Assembly (NCBI GenBank): GCA_910577555.1
Contig: CAJTLF010000011.1
Span: forward strand, 9,164 to 73,163
Length of the DNA: 64,000 bases
Source: an uncultured Christensenella sp.
Lineage (GTDB): Bacteria; Bacillota; Clostridia; Christensenellales; Borkfalkiaceae
Reading direction: 5' to 3'
The position numbers were made by a program, and so were the translations under genes. The notes under the pieces are model-generated. The model did not search any database and was not told the origin of the DNA. It saw only the letters and a list, made by a program, of their open reading frames with translations. Position 1 is the stretch's first letter. The number at the start of each line of letters is the position of its first letter. Positions 59,682-64,000 of this stretch are shown piece by piece.

Positions 59682-59700
59682 GAACGCGCACGACTCGAAA
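59662..59700 (+). pseudogene. Truncated tRNA-Ser (anticodon CGA), possible attachment site
   Basis: GCAGAGATGGCGGAGTGG opens a normal serine tRNA: D arm, then anticodon stem CACGA and loop CTCGAAA (anticodon CGA). After the loop the expected TCGTG does not follow; the sequence becomes unrelated AT-rich DNA. The break falls exactly at the anticodon loop, a known crossover point for tRNA-directed recombinases, so this may be the left junction of an integrated element. Confidence 0.65.
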
Positions 59701-59798
59701 GAGCCGCAAGACCGCAAAAACTGCAAAAAAATAATAAAAATAAGGAAAAAAATTAAGGATTTTTCCGTAAATTTACCACCTTACCCAACCCATACCCA

Positions 59799-59833
59799 AA
59801 AAAATAACCCGTCTTTTAGGCGGGTTTTTTATA
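59799..59833. terminator. Bidirectional terminator at the element edge
   Basis: AACCCGTC/GGCGGGTT-type stem (AACCCG...CGGGTT) flanked by A and T runs on both sides. Confidence 0.7.
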
Positions 59834-59862
59834 TAAACTTACATTAAAATTGGTTCAGGCTC

Positions 59863-59891
59863 TTGACAAATGCCAAGAATTCGCATATAAT
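59863..59891 (+). promoter_or_regulatory. Perfect SigA-type promoter of a small RNA
   Basis: TTGACA (59863-59868) and TATAAT (59886-59891) are 17 bases apart. No reading frame follows before the terminator at 59,946-59,987. Confidence 0.88.
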
Positions 59892-59897
59892 AAAAAC

Positions 59898-59987
59898 ACA
59901 GCAAGGGAATAACCTTTAAAACGGTTAGCCCAAGTTTAAGTTAAAAAATAACCGCTCTCGGGTGCTAAACGGGGCGGTTATTTTTTT
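59898..59987 (+). ncRNA. Small RNA of about 90 nt, convergent with a 34-aa peptide gene
   Basis: The predicted transcript starts near 59898 and ends at a strong hairpin (AATAACCGC/GCGGTTATT plus T run, 59,946-59,987). It has no start codon with a ribosome-binding site. Its 3' hairpin is the same DNA as the end of the minus-strand peptide transcript, so the two RNAs are antisense over at least 40 nt. Its 5' part (59,901-59,934) resembles the 5' leader of that peptide mRNA. Confidence 0.68.
59946..59987. terminator. Shared terminator of sRNA and peptide mRNA
   Basis: A nine-pair stem AATAACCGC/GCGGTTATT with a loop of about 18 bases has T runs on both strands. The peptide stop codon (59,978-59,980) lies inside the stem. 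Confidence 0.85.
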
Positions 59988-60082
59988 ATGCGTACAGTTA
60001 CCGTAGTTTTTGTTACGGTAATCGAAGAAACGTTTTCGTTTTGGACTAAGCCCAAAATTAGAAGGATTTTTTCGATACTCAT
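59978..60082 (-). CDS. 34-aa peptide, candidate type I toxin or leader peptide
   Basis: ATG at 60082 with GGGAG nine bases upstream opens a 34-codon frame: MSIEKILLILGLV, then SSITVTKTTVTVRIKK. The N-terminal eight residues are hydrophobic and the end is basic. It has its own strong promoter and a structured leader of about 100 nt, and it converges on an antisense sRNA with a common terminator. That layout resembles TxpA/RatA or holin-like toxin loci of Firmicutes phages, although the hydrophobic stretch is short for a membrane toxin. It is too short for routine gene calling. Confidence 0.6.
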   Translation of the reverse strand: MSIEKILLILGLVQNENVSSITVTKTTVTVRIKK

Positions 60083-60193
60083 AATTAAGTACTCCCTTAT
60101 TGTAGAATAGGTTTCTCACCATTTTTCCCAAGTGAAAGGAGCTAACCGCCTAAAAGGCATTACTTGCTGTGGGTGGGTTACCACCATAATTAT

Positions 60194-60222
60194 ATTTTAC
60201 CATAAAGGCGCGGGCAAGTCAA
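60194..60222 (-). promoter_or_regulatory. Promoter of the 34-aa peptide mRNA
   Basis: On the minus strand TTGACT (60222-60217) and TAAAAT (60199-60194) are 17 bases apart. Transcription would start near 60,187 and run through a GGTGG/CCACC hairpin leader. Confidence 0.82.
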
Positions 60223-61026
60223 TTGATTTCGGTGCGGCGGGCGGATTGCCCGCGGGGGCAAGTGGACGCGCTGGAACGCGACTTAAATTATCCAGTCCAG
60301 TCGATTGGACTGGAACGCCTGCAACGGAACTCACCGCACGAAACCTGAAATCGCAGGAAGCGCGGGCGGCGGCGGAACTTCGCGCAGACAGTCCGCAGAC
60401 GCCATCGTTGCCACTGCACTCGCCCGTACGCCCACACTTCGGTTTAATATCCGTACAATGAAACCGCCGTTCAGAACGACAAATAAAGCCGATGAAATGG
60501 TCTATAAAAACGCAAACCTAAAAACAATGCGGCGGCGCGCGGGTATGCAATAAAGCTCTGCTTAATTGCATATACAGATTAAACCGCGCGAGTAACGCGC
60601 GACCGCATAATAAGAATGGTTTTAAAAATAACGACCATATTCCACTGCACCGAGTTCCTTGCGCCCGTTCAGGGCGCATAATCAGCCCGCAAGTGACAAA
60701 TACGATTTTAAAAGTCCAGTCGGAGCGGGCAAATCCATATCGTTTCCGAACGCTTTGCGCCTTATATCCTGCCCCGTTTACCGGGGCGGTGCTTATTATT
60801 TTTAAAAAGAAAAGAGTATATATTATATATAGTAAAGCACCGTTCAACTTTTGAAAATTTTGCCGTTTAACTTCTGACAGGATTTTTTTCAAAATTTAAA
60901 CGGTAAAACGCAAATAAAACAGCTCCCGACGCAAACTATCGAGAGCGGATAATTTTTTAACGACTATAAGCGCAGACGTATCTGCGCTTTAAATTTTCAT
61001 ATTCAGTTCGCCTACCCCAACAAAAA
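60223..61026. other. Gene-free, repeat-rich region; candidate replication origin or oriT
   Basis: I find no gene here. It holds a perfect 9-bp inverted repeat TCCAGTCCA/TGGACTGGA with a six-base loop (60,291-60,314), flanked by direct repeats CTGGAACGC (60,271 and 60,310). Other hairpins are GCGCCC/GGGCGC near 60,650 and GCCCCG/CGGGGC near 60,771. CGGTGCTT/AAGCACCG (60,787-60,842) encloses 40 bases of very AT-rich DNA. This mix of iteron-like repeats and an AT-rich block beside replication genes suggests an origin. Confidence 0.45.
60921..60946 (-). terminator. Terminator downstream of the replication operon
   Basis: On the minus strand GCTCTCGA/TCGGGAGC with a nine-base loop is followed by TGTTTTATTT. 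A second perfect hairpin AAGCGCAGA/TCTGCGCTT lies upstream at 60,968-60,989, before the end of the initiator gene transcript. Confidence 0.65.
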
Positions 61027-62139
61027 TTACACCGTTTCAGGCGGTGCTCCGCGCGGGAAACAGTCGCATATCTTACCGTCCGCCAAAAACAGCTTATCCC
61101 GACACTTTATGCACTTGCAATGGAATTCTTCGGAAAACTCTCTCTCGTCAATTCCCAGCCTTTTCAAAGCCGTTTTACGGCGTTCTGTAAGCCCATGTTC
61201 TTCGTGCTGCAAGTCAGGCAATACAGGCAAATTTTTAAGCTCTGCATACGCGAGCTTCGGCGCAAGGCTTTTGAGTTTAGCGTCCGAAGTTCTGAACTCT
61301 TCGTCCGTCAACGCCCGTGCATAGACGCTTGTCGCCCGTTCTATACGGTATTGATTGCGTGCGGCTATTTCCCGCTCTATCGCTTTGGTTAAGCCCGTAG
61401 CGGGCTTATTTTGCCCGCCCTTTGCGCCGCCCCGCTTCGCCTGTTCTTTTGCTATTGCCTTTAACCGTTTCTCTTCGGATTTATTAAGCTCACGGAATAA
61501 CTTTCTGTTTATTACATACTTACTTTTCTTGTGACCGTTTAAACCCTTTTCCGTACGGTATACGAACGGATTATTTTTATAATCCGCCGTGAGTATATTA
61601 ATAGCCTTTTGCGCAGCAGGCACGCTCATATCGAGCTTGTAGGCTATTTCCCGCGTGGACAGTTCCAACGGCGCACGGTTGCATTCGGAATTGAAAAACG
61701 CGGCAACGATTTGCGTATCGTTAGAAAACTCTACGATTTTACCGTTATGCGGTATCGGGCGCGTCATCCACGCCTCAAGCTTGTAATGTCCGCCGCTTAA
61801 CGGGTTGTTTTCTATATCAAACTGATACCCGCCTTTGCGTTCGCTCGTTATATACTTATCCTTAAAATTTTTCAAAGCCCGCCGCACAGTCGATTCCGAA
61901 ACATTGACGTCACGCTTGAACTGTTCGTAATTACGCGTACAGATGCCCCGCCCGCCGTCTTTGAATACCGAAAAGCTGAATATATCAGACAAACATTTGA
62001 GCTGTGCCATTGTACCGATTCGCGGCGTTAAGCGTTTGCCCGTATCATTATCGAACTTGCCGAAAAATTCAACCGGCATTCGGTAAGAATAATCTACAGG
62101 CGTTATATTAAGTTGTGACTTTGCTGCCGCTAAATCCAT
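61027..62139 (-). CDS. Winged-helix replication organiser with C-terminal zinc module
   Basis: This 370-aa protein has a first winged-helix region at about 60-110 (RDVNVSESTVRRALKNFKDKY) and a second at about 165-200 (STREIAYKLDMSVPAAQKAINIL). A basic helical linker rich in Lys/Arg/Ala follows (about 225-270). The C-terminal Cys motif is FHCKCIKCRDKLFLADGKICDCF (Cys pairs at both ends). The C-terminus has the same plan as that of the chromosomal DnaD-like protein: LGIxxxxF then a Cys cluster. It lies 18 bp after the element's DnaB and probably recruits that helicase to the element origin. Confidence 0.75.
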   Translation of the reverse strand: MDLAAAKSQLNITPVDYSYRMPVEFFGKFDNDTGKRLTPRIGTMAQLKCLSDIFSFSVFKDGGRGICTRNYEQFKRDVNVSESTVRRALKNFKDKYITSERKGGYQFDIENNPLSGGHYKLEAWMTRPIPHNGKIVEFSNDTQIVAAFFNSECNRAPLELSTREIAYKLDMSVPAAQKAINILTADYKNNPFVYRTEKGLNGHKKSKYVINRKLFRELNKSEEKRLKAIAKEQAKRGGAKGGQNKPATGLTKAIEREIAARNQYRIERATSVYARALTDEEFRTSDAKLKSLAPKLAYAELKNLPVLPDLQHEEHGLTERRKTALKRLGIDEREFSEEFHCKCIKCRDKLFLADGKICDCFPRGAPPETV

Positions 62140-62157
62140 ATTACTGCCTTAATTCAC

Positions 62158-63537
62158 TTACGCGTTCGTTAAGCGCGTTTCCATTGCTTCGTCAGGTTCA
62201 GGATTGACGAACTTCGTAAATTCGCCCTTAAACCTTAATTTAATCCTTTCACACCCGCCATGGCGGTTCTTCTTTACGTTTAAATATGCGACGCCGCTTT
62301 CAACGGCATTGCTGTTAATCTCTTCATCTGATGCGTTCATATCCGGGCGGTCTATAAACATTACTATATCGGCATCCTGTTCTATCGCGCCCGACTCGCG
62401 CAAATCGGATAGCGTTTGTTTAGCGTTCGCCGTCTTTTCCGTTGGACGTCTCAACTGCGAACGTGCCAGCACCGGCACGGCGAGTTCCTTTGCAATTATT
62501 TTCAAATCGCGGGTTATTGCCGCCACTTCCTGCACTCGGTTTTCCGCCCTGTCGCCGCTGTGCATGAGCTGTATGTAATCTATCATTATTAGGTCAAGCT
62601 GTCCGCCGTGCCTTGATTTTATCCGCCGGCATTTTGAAAGTATTTCCGAAGGCGTTATTATCGACGAATCGTCGATTTCTATTTTAGTATTATTTAGCCG
62701 CTCCATGGCAACCAACATACGCCGCCAGTCGTTTATATCCATTTCCCCCGCTCTCGATTTAGTTTGGCTGACTTCCGCCACACTCGCCAAAATCCTTTTC
62801 GCAAGCTCTTCCTTCGACATCTCGAGCGAGAATATTGCGCAGACCTTATCATTGTTTACCGCCGCATGTTCGACGATATTCATTGCCAGTGAAGTTTTAC
62901 CCACGCCCGGACGCGCAGCAAGCACTATCAGGTTTGATTTCTGCAAGCCGTTCGTAAGCCTGTCCAAGCGGTTTATGCCCGTCATAAGACCGCTGAACGC
63001 GGTTTTATTCTCCGCGCGTTTCTCATATTCTTCTTGTACGATTGGCAATATTTCGGCAATGTTTTGCATCGTCGAAGTGTCATTGATGCAAGATATTCCG
63101 TAAATCTTATTTTCCGCAAATTGCAGACTCTTTTTAACATCGTCATGAGTGCGGGCAAATTCCGAGATTTCTCCAGCCGCGCGTATTAAATTGCGGCTCA
63201 TACCGTCACGCTTTACTATGTCGTAATAATCTTTATAGTTCGCCGCCGAAGGCGTTATCTGCGTAAGCTCTACGACATAAGATATATCCCCTGCTTTATG
63301 TAGGTTCCCGTCGCTTTCAAGCCTATCCGCAAGCGTTACGAAATCCACAGGCTTTCGGGCGTTAATCGTTTGCTTTATCGCATCGTAAATATACTTATGC
63401 GATTCAAGATAAAAGTCCGTTTCAGTAAGCCCCGTTATTATTTCGGATATTATTTCATTGTCGATTATCATACAACCTAAAATAGCCTGTTCGGCTTCAA
63501 GGTTATACGGTATTTTAACGTCGTTCCTTTCGCTCAT
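62158..63537 (-). CDS. dnaB: Replicative DNA helicase, second copy (element-encoded)
   Basis: This 459-aa DnaB-family protein is closely related to the chromosomal copy at 44,600: the first 160 residues align without gaps of note and most are identical (EAEQAILGCMIIDNEI, NARKPVDFVTLADRLESDGNL, ELTQITPSAANY). Walker A is AARPGVGKTSLAMNIVEHAA; LDLIMIDYIQLM and SDLRESGAIEQDADIVMF are intact. Walker B and finger residues are therefore present and it should be active. It lacks the acidic tail of the host protein. Its position between two wHTH genes marks it as part of the element's replication operon. Confidence 0.93.
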   Translation of the reverse strand: MSERNDVKIPYNLEAEQAILGCMIIDNEIISEIITGLTETDFYLESHKYIYDAIKQTINARKPVDFVTLADRLESDGNLHKAGDISYVVELTQITPSAANYKDYYDIVKRDGMSRNLIRAAGEISEFARTHDDVKKSLQFAENKIYGISCINDTSTMQNIAEILPIVQEEYEKRAENKTAFSGLMTGINRLDRLTNGLQKSNLIVLAARPGVGKTSLAMNIVEHAAVNNDKVCAIFSLEMSKEELAKRILASVAEVSQTKSRAGEMDINDWRRMLVAMERLNNTKIEIDDSSIITPSEILSKCRRIKSRHGGQLDLIMIDYIQLMHSGDRAENRVQEVAAITRDLKIIAKELAVPVLARSQLRRPTEKTANAKQTLSDLRESGAIEQDADIVMFIDRPDMNASDEEINSNAVESGVAYLNVKKNRHGGCERIKLRFKGEFTKFVNPEPDEAMETRLTNA

Positions 63538-63552
63538 AATCTTATCTTTGTT

Positions 63553-63795
63553 TTAATCTTTCAAAATTTCCGGATTAATTTTAAAATTTTCGCCGTCGCT
63601 CGTAAGTACGTCAGCTTCAAAAAGCCGCTTTATCGCCCGTCTGACGGCGTTCCTGTCTACGCTCAACGACTCCGCTGCCTCGTAATAATTAAGCGGCGCA
63701 GACTCCATTCCTTGAGTTCTGAATACGTATTTTAGTAATTCGTATTCAATCCCGCATAGCCGTTGAAATAACTCTTTCATATCAATTTTACGCAC
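63553..63795 (-). CDS. Small winged-helix DNA-binding protein
   Basis: This 80-aa (GTG at 63795) or 75-aa (ATG at 63780) protein is one winged helix: YYEAAESLSVDRNAVRRAIKRLFEADVLTSDGE holds the recognition helix and wing. It lies 15 bp before the element's dnaB and overlaps the upstream zinc protein. It may regulate or assist replication; I do not recognise a named family. Confidence 0.72.
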   Translation of the reverse strand: MRKIDMKELFQRLCGIEYELLKYVFRTQGMESAPLNYYEAAESLSVDRNAVRRAIKRLFEADVLTSDGENFKINPEILKD

Positions 63796-64000
63796 TGTCT
63801 TGTACCCCGCTTATCCGCATTTGCACTTGCGTAGCCTGTGTGGGTTTTGCTCCGCATTTACCTGTATTCCTGTGTTTTAACGCGCAACGCGGGCAATAAC
63901 ACGTTTTTCCGCCACGGGCTATAGCCCAACCATGCGCCTGCGCTTCGTCTTTGTCGGGATATTCCTTTATTGTCGGACAATCCTTACAACTGAATCTGTA
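63788..64000 (-). CDS. Zinc-finger-like protein, C-terminal part (cut by window edge)
   Basis: The frame is open from the window edge and ends at TAA 63,788-63,790. Its 70 visible residues include FSCKDCPTIKEYPDKDEA, then GKTCYCPRCALKHRNTGKCG, i.e. two Cys pairs (CxxC...CxxC) in a small zinc-binding fold. The start is outside the window. Its stop overlaps the start of the wHTH gene, so both are in one operon. Confidence 0.68.
   Translation of the reverse strand, partial: YRFSCKDCPTIKEYPDKDEAQAHGWAIARGGKTCYCPRCALKHRNTGKCGAKPTQATQVQMRISGVQDSA

Larger units (their letters stand above)
59662..64000. mobile_element. Left part of an integrated phage or integrative element (extends past the window)
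   Basis: Starting at the broken tRNA-Ser, the sequence holds an sRNA/peptide module, a repeat-rich non-coding region, a wHTH replication protein, a second DnaB, a small wHTH protein and a zinc protein, all the genes on the minus strand. A second replicative helicase next to a replication organiser is a classic phage or plasmid replication module. No integrase, relaxase or structural gene is inside the window, so the type of element is open. Confidence 0.6.

Noticed and set aside
59484..59726. Minus-strand 80-codon frame over the 87-bp repeats
   Set aside because: Its internal repetition merely copies the DNA repeat and it runs through tRNA sequence.
60132..60892. Frames of 82-124 codons in the gene-free region of the element
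   Set aside because: They have low-complexity composition, poor start signals and overlap hairpins; more likely origin or non-coding DNA.
1..64000. CRISPR array, rRNA genes, known IS elements
   Set aside because: No regularly spaced direct repeats with spacers, no rRNA sequence and no transposase were seen.

Overview
The window looks like chromosome of an uncultured, probably anaerobic and gut-type, spore-forming member of the Clostridia. The evidence is a complete spoIIIAA-AH operon, the start of spoIVB, bifunctional AdhE, an NfnAB-type transhydrogenase, DUF4364 and TSCPD proteins, and lipoproteins with Ig-like and Cys/His repeats. An assignment near Christensenellales is possible but is only an impression. 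About 59 kb is compact, mostly minus-strand housekeeping DNA; the last 4.3 kb looks like the edge of a mobile element.

Bases 1-14,055 (minus strand) hold spoIIIA, asp23, nusB, folD, ispA, a 554-nt structured RNA, its membrane-protein partner, dxs, tlyA, nadK, argR, recN and spoIVB. I identify the RNA as OLE RNA and the protein as OapA. The position between ispA and dxs, the size, a perfect own promoter and a closing stem between the RNA ends all agree. The usual xseA/xseB genes are missing between folD and ispA.

Bases 14,197-31,418 hold tRNA genes (Leu-AAG, Leu-CAA, Ser-GGA, Leu-CAG), coaE, polA, mscS, a TfoX remnant, hom, coaX with an ECF S component, a small Cys-rich peptide, a NUDIX gene, DUF4364 and TSCPD genes, nfnA/nfnB, an APH-like kinase and adhE. 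Bases 31,789-40,413 form a surface carbohydrate-use island: a lipoprotein carboxylesterase, a membrane-anchored GH3 enzyme with permuted domain order, an Ig-like/carbohydrate-binding lipoprotein behind a promoter with a G9 spacer tract, and a divergent lipoprotein esterase.

Bases 40,546-57,557 hold comEC, rpiB, an LMW phosphatase, a Sua5 gene, dnaB, pepF, a PFL/ACT pair, lepB, an alpha/beta hydrolase, sbcCD and a DnaD-like gene. A flavodoxin-family gene, a GNAT gene and a zinc-ribbon membrane protein follow.

From about 59,500 the sequence changes character. An 87-bp tandem repeat containing the first bases of a tRNA-Ser leads into a tRNA-Ser(CGA) that breaks off exactly at its anticodon loop. 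Beyond it are a convergent small RNA/34-aa peptide locus sharing one terminator (resembling a type I toxin-antitoxin module), a repeat-rich non-coding stretch that could be an origin, a winged-helix replication protein, a second DnaB closely related to the chromosomal one, a small wHTH protein and a cut-off zinc protein. This is best read as the replication module at one end of an integrated phage or integrative element that continues past the window.
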